Shown one piece after another: positions 25,563 to 38,516 of a stretch of 64,000 bases of DNA. Below the pieces are notes generated by a model that saw nothing but the letters and a program-made list of their open reading frames with translations, was not told the DNA's origin and made no database searches. The position numbers and the translations under genes were made by a program. Source of the DNA: Drosophila persimilis (lineage: Eukaryota > Arthropoda > Insecta > Diptera > Drosophilidae); NCBI RefSeq assembly GCF_003286085.1, contig NW_020825288.1, forward strand, positions 18,786,001 through 18,850,000, given 5' to 3'. Within the stretch, counting starts at the first letter, position 1. Each line of letters opens with the position of its first letter.

Positions 25563-26562
25563 ATTAAAACAATAACAAATTTGTATACATAAGTCTGAAC
25601 TTAGGCAGAGAAGGGGGTCCGAACTTTTACGTTAGCTAAAGTAACAATATTAAGGTAGCAACAACACAGACAATAACACTGGGAACAGTTAATTATTAAA
25701 ACAAAACTACGGCACATTATATCGTAAACACAGTTGTATTGCATAGTAAATACCTCCCTCAATATTTATTTTAAATTGCAATATTACTAGTCGCTTAAAT
25801 ATAATTTACTTATATTTTCAAATCGAGAGCTCACTCTGTAACAAAATCAACATGCATTGTTGGTCTCTCTTTTCGAGCTTTTCGTTATGAGCACGATTGG
25901 AATAAAGCAAAAACGAAATCACCGATTAATAACATATGCCCATATGAATTCAACTAATCGTAAATATTTTGATTTCTCATGAGGTACAAATGCGATCGTG
26001 ACAAATTTTCGACTACAATTTGTTCCGCTTACTTACCTTTCAAAGTCTTCTTTGATCTGCCGCTAATAAGAAAAGCATTAGCATCGAGATGGTTTTATTG
26101 ATGGATTTTCACAAAAGTTTTCAACTATTAACACTCAATTTGAAAATCACCTGTGGCGATAATTAAAGGGCACGGTTTGAGCCTGTATATCTTTCATACC
26201 GAGTACACAATGAGTACAAGGGTATATTGTATTTGAGAATGGGTACGGTACGTAACAGCAACAGCTTTCATAGATGCGCTTTTAATCCGATAGATTCATG
26301 ATCAGCATCAACAGACATCAATCAATCAATAGCTTAGTCGATATTGTCATTATTTTCAGTGCAAACAAGTCTCTGAGCTTTGAAGGTAGCTAAAACTCTA
26401 CAATGATAATTATCATATATGTATGTATGGCTCGATTCTAACTTTCCGACTAGTAATACGGACTTAATTGCATAAATTAGACGATATTATTAGACATATA
26501 CACATATGTATTATGTAGTGTTTTCAATTAAAGCAGTTTTGGGAAAATACATATGTATGTAT
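25563..26562. other. AT-rich spacer with one degenerate DINE-1 scrap
   Basis: No gene was recognised. A diverged fragment at ~26200-26345 keeps 'gatcagcatcaacag' and 'tagcttagtcgat'. Confidence 0.4.
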
Positions 26563-26886
26563 ATTAGGTTTGCGCTTATTTATAAAAGTTTAATTTTCAA
26601 AGGTCTCAGGGTCTAAAAGTGTTCCTTTTGTTGTAAAACAATAAAATTAAAAGTTTCAGCCCGATTAGACAACGTTTAGAGGTGCTATCTAGGTTCCTAT
26701 CTAGAATATTAGAATATAATCCATCCCCTAAAATTTCAGCTGGATTGGTTAACATTTAATATTATATTATGGCATTTGTATTATTATGGGGGTATTGAAT
26801 ATCACATTCTATTTTTTGCTTAGTATTTGGTTATAGCATTGCATAAGTTTAACAGAACATTCGGTTGTATCATTAAACACTTTTAA

Positions 26887-27410
26887 TTATACCCGATACT
26901 CAAAATGAGTATAGGGGTAGATTAGATTTGTGGTGAAAATTATCAATCGTTTCCGACCCCATAAAGTATATATATTCTTGATCAGCATCAATAGCCGAGT
27001 CGATTGAGCCCTGTCTGCCTGTCCGTCCCTATCAGCGCCTCGTGCTCAAAGACTATAAGAGCTAAAGCATCGAAATTTGTGGCATCCACAATTTCAAAGA
27101 TACGAGAAAACAGAAAATTTTAGAGTATAACTATATCTTCTAGAGTGCAAAAGCTGAACCAGATCGTATTATTATTATAGCCAGAATCAAGAAAACAATT
27201 TCATTCTCTCTCGCTCTGTCTCTCTCTCTCGGCTTTTCCTATTGCAAAATGTGAGTTGAAGGATCTCAGAGACTACTAGAGCTAGAGCTAGAGCTTTGGT
27301 ATCCACACTCCTATGATATCGGAACTTGACAAGTTAGCCATACTGACTAAGTATCGGGTATAAATATAGAGTTGCGGTTTCCGCAGCAACTCACAACGTT
27401 CCCCTTCGTT
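26887..27410 (-). mobile_element. DINE-1-like element inserted in the long-inverted-end transposon
   Basis: Inverted copy from 'tatacccgatactcaaaatg' to 'aacgttccccttcgtt'. It is internally deleted relative to the 7.0 kb copy. It separates the left inverted end from the ORF remnant. Confidence 0.85.
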
Positions 27411-28525
27411 AAAAATTGCTTTAATATATTTAAGGCATTTTGAAAATCTTCAATACTATGCCATTCTGAAGAATCTTCAGTTAAAATACGTTTGGAAATA
27501 TTAAATCGATCAAAAAATGCAGAATTAGGTGTCACAAAATCAGATAGTCTCTTTGTAATAAACGTTGGAAAATAATATTCTTTAAAAATTTCGCGTTTTG
27601 CTGAAGTTTTGACATCATCAACCCGAAGTGCCAAGAGTTGCTTCGCCATTTCTGGTTTCTGCATGAAAGTAACTTTATCGTCAAACAATGCAAGTGCGAT
27701 ATTTCCATCAGATAAGTACCATAAATGGCCCAGGTCTTTTATAGAACTACGTTTTGCAATTTTCGGATCAATTTCTTTATCGGTGTACATTTCGTATATG
27801 AATTGAAAGTCCAGATTTGAATCTTCAATAGCTAATGTTGACCTCCTCACAAACACCTCTACATGGTACCAACAAATTATCAGCCTCGCTACCAGCAACA
27901 CCCCCCAAAAAAACAATATCCTTAATAGAAGGCACCAGGTCATAATTAATAGACTGAGACTGGGCCACACCAAGCTGACCAATGCCCACTACATTGACGA
28001 AACATTGCCCATTGTCCATTTTGCCGCAACGCGAACATAGACTCACGACACATATTATACACCTGCCCCTTACTCTCCCCACAAAGGTCCCTATCATTCA
28101 ATAATAACGATCCAATTCAACTTATCTCAAACCCCACCAACGCAAATTCCAAAACTACATATACTCAAATTCCTAGAAACCGCAAATTTCCTTCATAAAA
28201 TATAACCGAGCATACTGTAAATACTCATACCAACATCTTTGTATATAATTATAAAATCTGACCAAATTACCCTAGAGTTTAAGGCCTCAGTAGCTATAGC
28301 ACCAACATTTGTTAATATTTAGTTTTAAGCAGCTATTAGCATTATTCAAAAATAATAATTAATAATAATTTATATAAGAACGCACTATAAATATAGAAAC
28401 GTCACGCAAATATTTTTCTTCTGGAGTTGTAACTTAAACTTCCCTCAAAAAATATAAATTTTAAAGGTATAAATCGCCTTATACATCCAACGTGGATGGT
28501 GCATTGATCAAGGGAAATTAAAATA

Positions 28526-29163
28526 AACGAGGGGGAATGTTGAGAGTTGCTGCGGAGACCGCAGCTCTACATTCATACCCGATACTTAGTCAGGATGGCT
28601 AAATTGTCAAGGTCCGATATCACAGGAGTGTGGATACCAAATTTGGTTGCTCTGGCTCTTATAGGTTCAAAGATCCTTGAGCTCACATTTTGCGATTTGC
28701 CCATGAAACCTGTGTGTTAGAGAGAGAGACAGAGCGATAAAAAATGAAATTGTTTCCTTGATTCTGGCTATAATAGTTATACGATCTGGTTTAGATTTTA
28801 CACTATAGACATCCGATTTTGCGTTTTCTGTTTTCTTGTATCTTAGAAATTGTGGATGCCACAGATTTTAGCCCTTTGTGTGCGAGGAAGGGGGCGGGGC
28901 AAAGTTTTGAAATATTCTTGTAGCAGTGACATATCACAGAAGTCTGGATATAAAACACCGTTGCTCTAGCTCTTATAGTGTTTGAGCACTAGGCTCTGAA
29001 GGGGACAGACAGACAGACATGGCTCAATCGACTCGGCTATTGATGCTGATCAAGAATATATATACTTTATGGGGTCGGAAACGATTCCTTCTGGACGTTA
29101 CACACATCCACTTTTACCACATATCTAATATACCCCAATACCCATTGTGAGTATCGGGTATAC
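28526..29163 (+). mobile_element. DINE-1-like element splitting the transposon ORF
   Basis: Both ends are recognisable ('aaacgagggggaatgttgag' and 'gagtatcgggtata'). It is internally deleted compared with 24682-25562 but nearly identical elsewhere. It separates the N- and C-terminal halves of the unknown ORF. Confidence 0.9.
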
Positions 29164-29852
29164 AAATTAGCTTTCGGAGCCAATCCTACACAAATTTGAG
29201 TTAACTCTAACAATTCAACGTAATCAATACGCGCATGAATTTTCTCAATTCAACTTGACAGAAGATAATAATTGCATTTCCTCTGTCATTTAAATGTTTT
29301 TCAACGTACTGATCAGTCACACAAAACTTAAACTTGATTTGTTCAATAGTCTTCTAGGAATCTTTAAATCTGGCAACGTCTGCAGGGAGGTATAAGATTC
29401 TTTTGTCTAATAGTTTCTCTAGGCGGAATGTAGCGCCTTCGAGTTGTCCAGAATTGGACACAGTTTTATCAAAACAGGCTAATACCGATTTCATTCCCAT
29501 TCCTAAAGCATTTTGGGTAGACGAGGGTGTCAATTCGATATTTTAATACTCTGTAAATGTAATTGCACATTAATATGAGAATTTGAATATTGACTATTTA
29601 TTGTTGGCTTAAATATTAACAGGACGAGCTATTTGGGGCTGGATTATATTCTAATATTCTAAATCAGAAAAAAAAATTCAATCCGATCAGAGCGGTATAT
29701 AGTATAGCTGCCATAGGAACCATTGGCCAAATATCATATTTTTTAACCTTGACCTCAAGTTGGCACCTCTAAACGTTGTCGAACCGGGCTGAAACTTTAT
29801 ATTTTAATGTTTTATAACAAAAGGAATCTTTTTAGACCCTGAGAATTTTGAT

Positions 29853-30515
29853 TCCGACATCATACAGTTTACGTACGTCTTTTATTAAGCGATAAGTTAG
29901 CTAATAAACTATTCAGATGAATACCACATCTCCCTACCTAAGGTTAACTATTCTAGTACTTTAACCAAGCAGAGAAATGGATTATTCATTTTCAAACAGA
30001 ATTTCCAAAGATATAGAATAGAAGATTATATAGCTCTGACACTGATGAAGTTTCTTTGACGGACCGACTCTACAGATCATTCTGCGGAAAAACATTGCTT
30101 ATCCGCCGGAGACACTTCCGTACTTCTGTACATTCAAATAGCTGACTACCAGGGGTATATTTAATATACGAGAATTCAATTTATTAAAATAATCCAACGT
30201 AACGACTATCTTGCAATTATAACGTTGGCTAAAAATGCATTTATTACAACAACTTGTTTCTTCTGGTATTTTAAATTTAATATTCTTCAGATAATTATCG
30301 ACTTATGTATAGAATCTAATACAAATAAAATAAATAGCTTATGCATACGGTATGTGATAAAAATTGTGTATTAGGCGCTGATACATACTAACTACAACTA
30401 TGCCATGTTTTGGTCCTATTTATCAATTAACCTTAATAAAAAAAGGAACAAAGTTTGGATGAATTTACATATCTTCATAAATAATTCTGTACAGCAATAT
30501 TCTAGTTTGATCTAA
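29853..30515. other. 3' flank of fd96Ca, nothing recognised
   Basis: AT-rich. AATAAA signals on the minus strand occur near 30238 and 30179, consistent with the 3' untranslated region of fd96Ca. No ORF of interest. Confidence 0.4.
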
Positions 30516-31655
30516 TTATATAGTACGCAAATCATTGTCTATTCTATTTTGGGCTTCCGGTGTAAGATATTGTTGTGACGGTGCCACCAGAGTAACGTTA
30601 TTATAATAGATATTGTGCATATTGGCCAGGGGTGCCGTTGCCATCATAAACAGTGGATGGGAAATAGCTAGTTCATATGTGGTGCTGGGGATTCCCGAGG
30701 ATTGGAGATTTCCCGAGCTCAGTCCTGATACATTGGCTCCTGCGGCATAATGAAGAAACGGTACGTTTCCTGCATTTATAGTGTGTAACGGCGGTAGCGG
30801 TCGTTCTCGCTGATCTTCAGTGTGGTTTATTCGACTCATTGCCATATATTCGTCGGACGAAGATGTTGGCGGATATCTGAAAATTCCACTACATTCCACT
30901 ACATCTATATCAGTTCGGTCATCATCCTCGTCTTCCTCCTCCGAATGGTGTTCAGGTTTGTCGGGAGTAATTAGACTCTCTATCGTAAAGGAACGCTTCG
31001 GTCGTAAACTTATCGGACCTTCACTATCTGGACTAGTTATCAAGGGCAAATTGGACAGTGCTATATCTGATAAATTGGTATGATTTGCATTATATGTGGG
31101 AGGATGTATAACATCAGGTAGAATTATACCTTGAGCTAAAGGCGTTGATAATTGATTTGCTACTCTCGGATAATGCAGAGTCGAGTCAAGGCTCATAGAT
31201 GCATTGTTGCCGTCTAGCGACGTCATATGCGATACACTTCCATTGCGATTTGTAAAGAAAAATCGATTTAGGTTCGCAAGTGCGGTCAATTCCTCATTCA
31301 GTATGTCCTTATCATTTTTATGCAATTTAAATCGCTTTCTTCTTCGTAGTAGACTGCCGTTTTCAAACATGTCAAATGCTTGAGGATGTAACGCCCAGTA
31401 GGCACCTTTCCCGGGCCTGTCTGGCCGTCGCGGAACTTTTATGAAGCAATCGTTAAAACTCAAATTGTGTCGCAAAGAGTTCTGCCACCGCTGAGTGTTT
31501 TTTCGATAGTATGGAAAGCGGTCTGTTATAAACTTATATATATCGCTGAGAGGTAACATTTTCTCCGGTGAGCTCCAAATGGCCATAGCAGTTAATGATA
31601 TATATGAATATGGAGGCTTCTGATCGCCGTATGATTCACGTGAGGGTCTTGGCAT
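30516..31655 (-). CDS. fd96Ca: Forkhead transcription factor fd96Ca (fd4), FoxB type
   Basis: An intact single-exon gene of 379 residues starting [20 protein letters not shown]. The forkhead domain spans residues ~12-107 with [20 protein letters not shown] and the basic end [10 protein letters not shown]. The eh1-like repressor motif FTIESLI is at ~223-229, followed by an acidic run ([17 protein letters not shown], ~238-254). The C-terminus has [19 protein letters not shown] and ends [10 protein letters not shown]. These tails match D. melanogaster fd96Ca as I recall it (about 370 residues). It is a paralogue of fd96Cb, same strand, 18.4 kb away. The family binds DNA and represses through Groucho; fd4/fd5 act together in neuroblast lineages (established, recalled). 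Compared with fd96Cb, the non-forkhead regions are longer and better kept. Confidence 0.97.
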   Translation of the reverse strand: MPRPSRESYGDQKPPYSYISLTAMAIWSSPEKMLPLSDIYKFITDRFPYYRKNTQRWQNSLRHNLSFNDCFIKVPRRPDRPGKGAYWALHPQAFDMFENGSLLRRRKRFKLHKNDKDILNEELTALANLNRFFFTNRNGSVSHMTSLDGNNASMSLDSTLHYPRVANQLSTPLAQGIILPDVIHPPTYNANHTNLSDIALSNLPLITSPDSEGPISLRPKRSFTIESLITPDKPEHHSEEEDEDDDRTDIDVVECSGIFRYPPTSSSDEYMAMSRINHTEDQRERPLPPLHTINAGNVPFLHYAAGANVSGLSSGNLQSSGIPSTTYELAISHPLFMMATAPLANMHNIYYNNVTLVAPSQQYLTPEAQNRIDNDLRTI

Positions 31656-32625
31656 TATTAAACAATCGGCAATGTTTAATTATTTGTATTTCTCCAGAGC
31701 TCAATCACGCATGATTCAACACAGAACTGTGTTAAATATTTCCTCATATTATTTAAAGATAGACAAAATAAATAACATTTTTTTTGTCATGTAATCATGT
31801 ATCAGAGATTATTATTTACAACACTGGTTTTTGTTTATTTTTGCGGCTTATTTGTTTTCTATATATGTATTTTTTTTTTTTTTTTTGTTTGTACTTTATA
31901 TTTGATGGTACAACATTTTAGGTGTTCATGTCTTTAAAACATCTCTTAAAGACAAATTATTTAAAAATATGAGAAGCGAACAATTGCTTTATCCGTTGCA
32001 GCAAAAAGTATTCTATTGAAATTTGATTTGTCATGATGAAGTCAATAGCGACGGTAAAACAAGATCGCGAACTGACGGCAATAAAATCTCCACAAGAACT
32101 ACGCTTGTTATAAGCTTCAGCGACAACACTGAATGTAAAAGCACTCTCACTGAGGTTTCCCTGGTCTGGCAAATTACCATCTAAAGCTGAATACGAATAC
32201 GTGAGCGGCGGTGGTAGCGAACTTGAAGCGAAGATAGCGATAGAGAGGGAACAAAACAAACGACAACAAACGAAGAACACGGCATACAAAAAATTACTGT
32301 TTCAGCAGACTAGCAGACGACGCGCCGGTTATTGTACTAAGTGAGCAATGCCGTACAACCAACCACAGTGAGCAATGCAATCAAAATATAATCACTCACA
32401 TCATTGCCCCCGTGCTCTCTCCCAATCACCGCGATGCGAACATGCATCATCCCTCCAAAACGGCGAAACTTCAAAGAAGAGAGCCAAAGCAAAGAGTCTG
32501 AGATTTACTAAACGAATAAACCAGTCTGACCAGACCACACTACGCCAGAGCAAACTATGGGGAAGGGGCTCGGCTTCAGTTACGGGGAGTGTCGTAGGTT
32601 TTAGCTTAGCTTAAGCTACGGATAT
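31656..32625. promoter_or_regulatory. Upstream region of fd96Ca
   Basis: Contains a poly-T tract at ~31869-31886 and then more balanced sequence from ~31960 to 32600, with open frames on both strands (110 and 79 codons) that show no family resemblance. It is probably 5' untranslated and promoter DNA of fd96Ca. Confidence 0.35.
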
Positions 32626-32627
32626 AC

Positions 32628-32658
<31 letters not shown>

Positions 32659-32659
32659 C
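32626..32659. repeat. (TGTA)n microsatellite
   Basis: Eight or so TATG units in a row. Confidence 0.9.
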
Positions 32660-34499
32660 ACTCGACAACCGCCCTGGCAGCTGGGTCTGGCTAACAGCCC
32701 AATGCGAGAGAGGTGTTGAAAAAGAAAATTACAACCACTTTACCGATTTACTGATTTTACGTTTTCATAATCTTGTTAGTTGATTTGCCTGCTTTTGAAC
32801 GCAGTCATTATTCTGCAGAACGTTAAAACCCAAATCGTACTGCCACTGCTTTTGTAGAGCGTGTAGTCCCGCATTGATTTTATAGGTATAGTAAGTGCGA
32901 GAGCCAATTAAATACTAATATATAACTTCTGAGCTCGGAAGATAGTTCCACTCAACGATCGAACACATATTTGTGCACATATATTTATACTAAATATCAA
33001 AAAAACCAGTATATTTAAAAAAAAATTTAATTTCGTGTCTTTTATATGTATTATTGTATCAACAGAAATTAATTTATTGATAATTGGCCTTTTCAAAGCG
33101 ATAATTAGGTGATCATCTTCATCATCAAGTGTAAGTGGAGGTTAACAACGAAGTGCCGCAGCATGGAGAGCGAGCTAGCCGCCGCTCGTTGACGACGAGA
33201 GAGTGAGAAAGCACAATCGACTCTTAAAGCGGGATGGTATGATGGTATGATGGTAGCAAGTCTTATTTGTCTATAGACAAAAAAACCTGCAATTGGATTG
33301 GCTATTGTAGAAATACATTTCTTTGGGCGGAGCTTGTGCGGTTTCTACAATGTAACATTTATACATACATACGTACATTTTTCATTAGTACCCTCCTTAT
33401 TATTTATTATTCCGAAAATGTGGGTGCCCCCCAATCTATCAGAGACGAGACATTCAAAAATGATTCCATTAAAACCAGATGTATGTAAATATTAATTTTA
33501 AAATGTATCTACATATGTATTATGCATATGTACGTGCATACGTACATACATTTGAAAATACTTGTGCGTGTACATATGTATGTATATAATGATAATATTT
33601 ATGCATGCAGGCTTTTAACTTGATTCATATGTAATTATTATATTATATAAATATACGTGTGTACATATGTATGTACATATGTAATGTATTTCAATCATTT
33701 CACTAATACTCGTATGTATTATTTGCAAAAGTTGCCTGCTATTGGATAGTTGTATTGGTGGGTGGATATTTTTGAAAAAGTCGAACTGCCCTTTTCTGAA
33801 ATGAAATCGGCAACAGTGACCAGGGCCTTTTTTAAACAGCTGGTAAATGAAATTTCGTAAGCGTAAGCGTCTAACCTTTAAATTTCAATAAGTCATACGT
33901 GTGAGCTAAGGCTAGCGTTTGTGTTTTTATATTTTGTGCATACATATCTTTTTTATCTTATATTTTATTTATGTTTTGTAACGTACCGTAGATTCTTGAT
34001 TACACATTAGTGATATAATGTATAATATTTGTTTAAAAACGCGATTTTTTAAAGCGCGGTGGTACTTGAAATGCCTTTTAGATTGGAATTTTGTTCTTTT
34101 CCGTATATTGTAGAAATAACAAAATATGGATTTTGAAATATTTTTGCCAAATTATAACACACTGGGTTAGTTCAAAGTTCGTAATAGCGGTTGCTAGATC
34201 GGTAGAGAAAATATACATTTATTTATTTACATTAAGTCCCTCGACCTCACCACTATTTTGTCAAAATGGGGCTGGATCTTACGAATAGTTTCAAGTACAT
34301 ATGTAGGTTTCCAAAGGGTCAATTGGTAGCTTTTTACCATGAACCTGCTACGTACAGGCATTGCAAATGTTGAAGATTTTTTGCCGGCGCATATTTGCTT
34401 ATGTGAAATGTTCGATTTTTATTTTTTGTTTGTTATCCATAAATAACTTTTAATGATTGATTTCATTATACATACTAGGTGTTTCTTCAAAAGTCTGTG
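32660..34499. other. AT-rich spacer with GC-richer patch
   Basis: No gene was recognised. At 33145-33215 there is a GC-richer patch with GAGAGCGAGC and CGACGAGAGAGTGAG, followed by three 'gatggtat' units (33232-33255). Microsatellite-like 'catatgtatgtac' runs occur at 33500-33700. Confidence 0.4.
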
Positions 34500-34917
34500 T
34501 TATTGTTGATACTAAAAATGAGTATAGGGGTATATATGTATACATTTTTTTTGGGAAAGTGGATATGTGTAACGCCCAGAAGGAAGCGTTTCCGACCCCA
34601 TACAGTATATACTATATATTCTTGATCAGGATTAATAGCCAAGTCGATTAAGTCATGTCTGTCTGTTCGTCTGTTGGTCTTGTTTGACGCCTAGCTCTCA
34701 GTGATATCAAACTAAATCAAGTTTGCTTTAAAATTTTGCGACGCCCTACCCGACTGCCGAGAAAAAATCAATTTGCAGTGGCTACGCAAAACCAGCCACG
34801 CGCTAACTTATTCTCTCTATTTCTCTCTCTCTCACAAACTCTTCGTAGTACGATGTGTGCGCTCTCTGGCGGATGAGAATCGCAATAGCAACTGACTGAG
34901 CATCAGGTATAAATGTT
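34500..34917 (-). mobile_element. DINE-1-like element, diverged
   Basis: Inverted, from 'ttgatactaaaaatgagtat' to 'ctgagcatcaggtataaatg'. The family blocks 'gcgtttccgaccccatacag' and 'tctgtctgttcgtctg' are clear, but the whole is older than the 24.7 kb copy. Confidence 0.75.
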
Positions 34918-37900
34918 CCCGTTTGTTTTTATAGAATAATGTTAACAATGAATGCACCAAATAAAACAAGCCAAAACGAAAAGCATAGATTTTATAGTTA
35001 TCTTATGTGTATTCAATCCGAAAGATACAGTAAGATACAAATTGAAGCCAAAAAGTTGACATTTTTTAAAGCTTGTGTGTTGAAATTATCCAAAGCACTC
35101 ATAGAAGTTATAAAAGGTTTGACTTTGGCCCTATGGTTTCAAGTAAGACCTCACCCTGTAATGTAGCCACACTTGGGCAGCCGATCGCATGATTTTGGCG
35201 ACCATTTCACATTTTGTGAACATTTCTTGCAGTAGCTCCATCGAATTGCCTTCTGTTCGACACGTCTCGACATTTTTCTTGAAACCATATGACATTTTGG
35301 TCAATTTGCCATCCAACTGAAGCCAAAAAAGTTAGTTAGCATGGCTTGGTTTGCTATTGGCAGTCACCGTCTGACCCTTTTCGCTTCGAAGCCAATGATG
35401 CCTCCTGACCGAAATGATCCGGAGCATTAATTGCAATCGAAATTGATTAAAACTGTAAATATTTTGAAAGTCTTAATCTCAACAAAAGAGAACGGGCTGA
35501 GTACAGTATCTAATTATCTAAAGACGCTAGACACCCAAACAACGTATTGAGAATCAGAGAAAAGGGAATAACTATAGCATCAAAAAGAGATTAATTTCAG
35601 GCAACAGCAGCCCCCGTGTGCTTATCTATATTTTTAGGGGCGGAACATATATACATATTTATGTACATATATTTTTATTACAGTTCCATTCCATACATAA
35701 GACTGACTGCTATATAAATATAAACAATTATGATAAACAGTGAATTAACTTGGTTTTGGTTTATTTGTTTAAAAAACTGTGTCCCTGTATTTTAAACTAA
35801 CCGTGTTTGTTTCGAATTTACGATATACAAACCAACCGAAGCCGAAGCCGCAGCCGAGATCTTTACAGATTCCTTCATTTAGAAAAGACAACCCGTGGAT
35901 CAACATTTTAGCTATCTTCAACCTATATAAACATGTACAGTGGGTAACTTTAATATTTGGTGTATTTTTTTCTCAACTTAAAATGCAAATAAAATGCATA
36001 AAACTCCAATAAAATAAAAAACGTTAGCTGTACCGCCGAGTACGCCAAACGCCAATATCGGCTATATCCCCGTTAAAGGAACAGCTTCAGGAAGAGTTGG
36101 CCAAAATCGACCATAAAAAATTATACAAAATATGCCAAACCCTTAACCGAAACATTAATCAATAATTGGTATTATAATAAAATATAAAATTACGTTTTTT
36201 TTCGATATTAAGATGGTTTCTTTTTAGTCATATGTATAAGAAAAAACCGAATATTAAAGTAACGCAAATTTTGGTGATTTTTTTTGTTTAACTGTACTTT
36301 ATCTTTTACTTTCTAACATATAGTAAACTATACTATATATGTACATATGTACATATTTATGTATCTACAATCTACCAAATGTATATTCAAATTAGTTCCG
36401 GTTGCAGGACATTTTTTACTTACACGCTATTCCATTTAAGCGTGAATCGTATTTAAATTTATTTAAGAATCATTTACAGCACTTTGAATATGCATATCGA
36501 ATTGGAAGGCATAACAAATGGTAAACATAAATTCTTATTTCCCAAAGAATACAATTTTTAATAAAATTATTGCCGCTGAGGTTTGCTCAATTATGTATAT
36601 AATGTAATCGCAGACACAATCACAACAAATTTCATGCTATGCAATTACAACGCATTAAGAAGAATTTGTTAACAGGGGGGGATGGTCAAGGTATTTAACC
36701 CGGAATAATAAATCATTATGTATTCGCAGCGTTTTTGTTATTTTGTACTCAATTCAATTCCCACCCAGTAGGTTTGACATTTGCCTGTAAATGCGAAATA
36801 ATCAGGACTTCCGACAAACAGAAATTCACGCTTTAACGCAATTTGTTTCGGTGTACGGTTAACAGTTGTTACAATTATCTATTGTTTGATAGTACAACCA
36901 CAACGGAAACCAATAAAAGTAAACAGAAAATCATGAAAAACCAAACCTGAACGGGGATATCAATATTAAAGCGTTACTGGCAAGAATAATTCTGTAAAGA
37001 TTTTCAAAACTAAAATTAAATTCGGTGTGTCGTCAGGCTGATTTTTCTTTGCAGCAATTTCCTGAGAAACTAAAGTTTTTCAAACCTAAATAAAATCTAA
37101 ATACAATCTGATCTAATGAAAGATTATCCTATTAGTTTAGATAGCCTGAAAATAATGTTACTATTTTGCATGCAAACAAAACGAATTTGGCTAATTAGGG
37201 CCGCTGAAATTGGTTTGTAATATTTATAAAATTATATAATAATTTATTTATAGTATATTTATAATATATTTAATTAATTAGTGCAAATCAAAAATTAACT
37301 GATATTTACACAAACCTTCGTGGTTACGAGTGTGTATATGTTAACGTTAGTCTAGACCACCTGTCGTACAAAGCGGAAAAATGCCTCAAGTTTCAGTTTA
37401 CATTAAATAATGAAACCCATAAATTTAAAAATGAAACTGCATTGTTATGTGTCTGAACCGTAATTAGAGATATTGGCCTTAAATAATCGTTCGGCGCTCA
37501 TTTGTTCGCTTTTTAGTTGCCGACAACACAGCGGCAGGCCTGTGCCTTGGATTCGAGCCGAAAAGGTGTTAGAAAAGGGCGATCTAAAGGTAAAAAAGAA
37601 ACACATTTTTGTGTGTATGTATATTTACTTCATATGTATGCACATATGTATGTATACAAACACGTTGTACATTTATTTTGGAGTTGTATTGTAACGCTGG
37701 AACAAGTGGAATTGATGTTTAACGATGTAGGCGTAATACAGATTAACACACATATACATATGAACATACATACATACATATGTATATGTCTGGGTCTTAA
37801 TGCATTTGTGTATTTTTACCTGCCGATCATCGATTACTTGTAATTGTCTTCCTTGCCATCCATTTCGGCCTTCCAACAGCTGGTAAGTCAAATGGTTAAT

Positions 37901-38516
37901 TTATGAATTTGATCTCACGAGTTTGCTAGAAATGAAAAACTAACCGTTATTCTCACTAACTTTTTTGATCCTCCGTCCTATGATGTGACTATCCGAATAT
38001 TATCATAAATATTATTAAGCACATCTAAAAATTCACGACAGTCATTTTGTTATGTAAGTATTGGCTTTTGACGTCGCAGATGCTTTTTTTAAGATTTGTT
38101 GTATTCTTATTTTTATGGTTTTTTCAGAGCTAAGCTTGTTTTTTTTTGCATAACTGCATGTTTCACCTTGTTTTAGAGAGTAACTTAGTGATTTTCTTTC
38201 TTACACAGTCAATCCTGACTCGTATTGACACGTTCTTGTGTTTTAATTTTCTTTGGCTAAAATAAAGGTCATTATATACATATATAGACTGGAAGTTGAT
38301 ATCATTATACTAAAGTGATCGATGCGACACGAAACCGAAGCTAGCAAGACATTTGTCATCATTCAATGATTATGTTAATATCGTCCAAAACATTATGAAG
38401 AGCTATTACTCGTAACAAATTTCAGGCAACGAGAAGGGGCAACACAATAGACCTCTTATAGGTCCAACAGAGCTTGGGGGGGGGCGGGGGTTACCTAACC
38501 TAACCTATTAAAAAAT
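34918..38516. other. Mostly non-coding, two unexplained protein-like patches
   Basis: AT-rich DNA. Two patches look less random: a minus-strand open stretch at 35131-35316 (FKKNVETCRTEGNSMELLQE...), and an exon-like plus-strand segment at 37518-37590 flanked by acceptor and donor signals. Neither was identified. Both are listed as findings. Confidence 0.35.

Larger units (their letters stand above)
26563..29852 (-). mobile_element. Unrecognised DNA transposon with long inverted ends, broken by two DINE-1 insertions
   Basis: The left end (26563-26762) is the reverse complement of the right end (29592-29852). Shared blocks include 'cacctctaaacgttgtc', 'gggctgaaact', 'acaaaaggaa' and 'ttagaccctgag'. 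The left copy lacks an internal stretch and the right copy lacks the outermost bases. Between them, decayed minus-strand ORF pieces run in order: an N-terminal half at ~29220-29520 (LEGATFRLEKLLDKRILYLP) and a C-terminal half at ~27420-27850 (KDLGHLWYLSDGNIALALFD, PEMAKQLLALRVDD, WHSIEDFQNALNILKQFL). Two DINE-1 copies interrupt it. Inverted ends around an ORF suggest a cut-and-paste element. No known transposase signature was recognised. Confidence 0.6.

Noticed and set aside
31957-32289. 110-codon minus-strand ORF upstream of fd96Ca
   Set aside because: Serine/phenylalanine-rich with no family resemblance, directly in the fd96Ca upstream region; more likely leader or promoter DNA.
38491-38510. 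Telomere-like CCTAA repeats ('ttacctaacctaacctatta')
   Set aside because: Only about three units next to a G-run; Drosophila lacks TTAGG telomeres and the stretch is too short to be meaningful.
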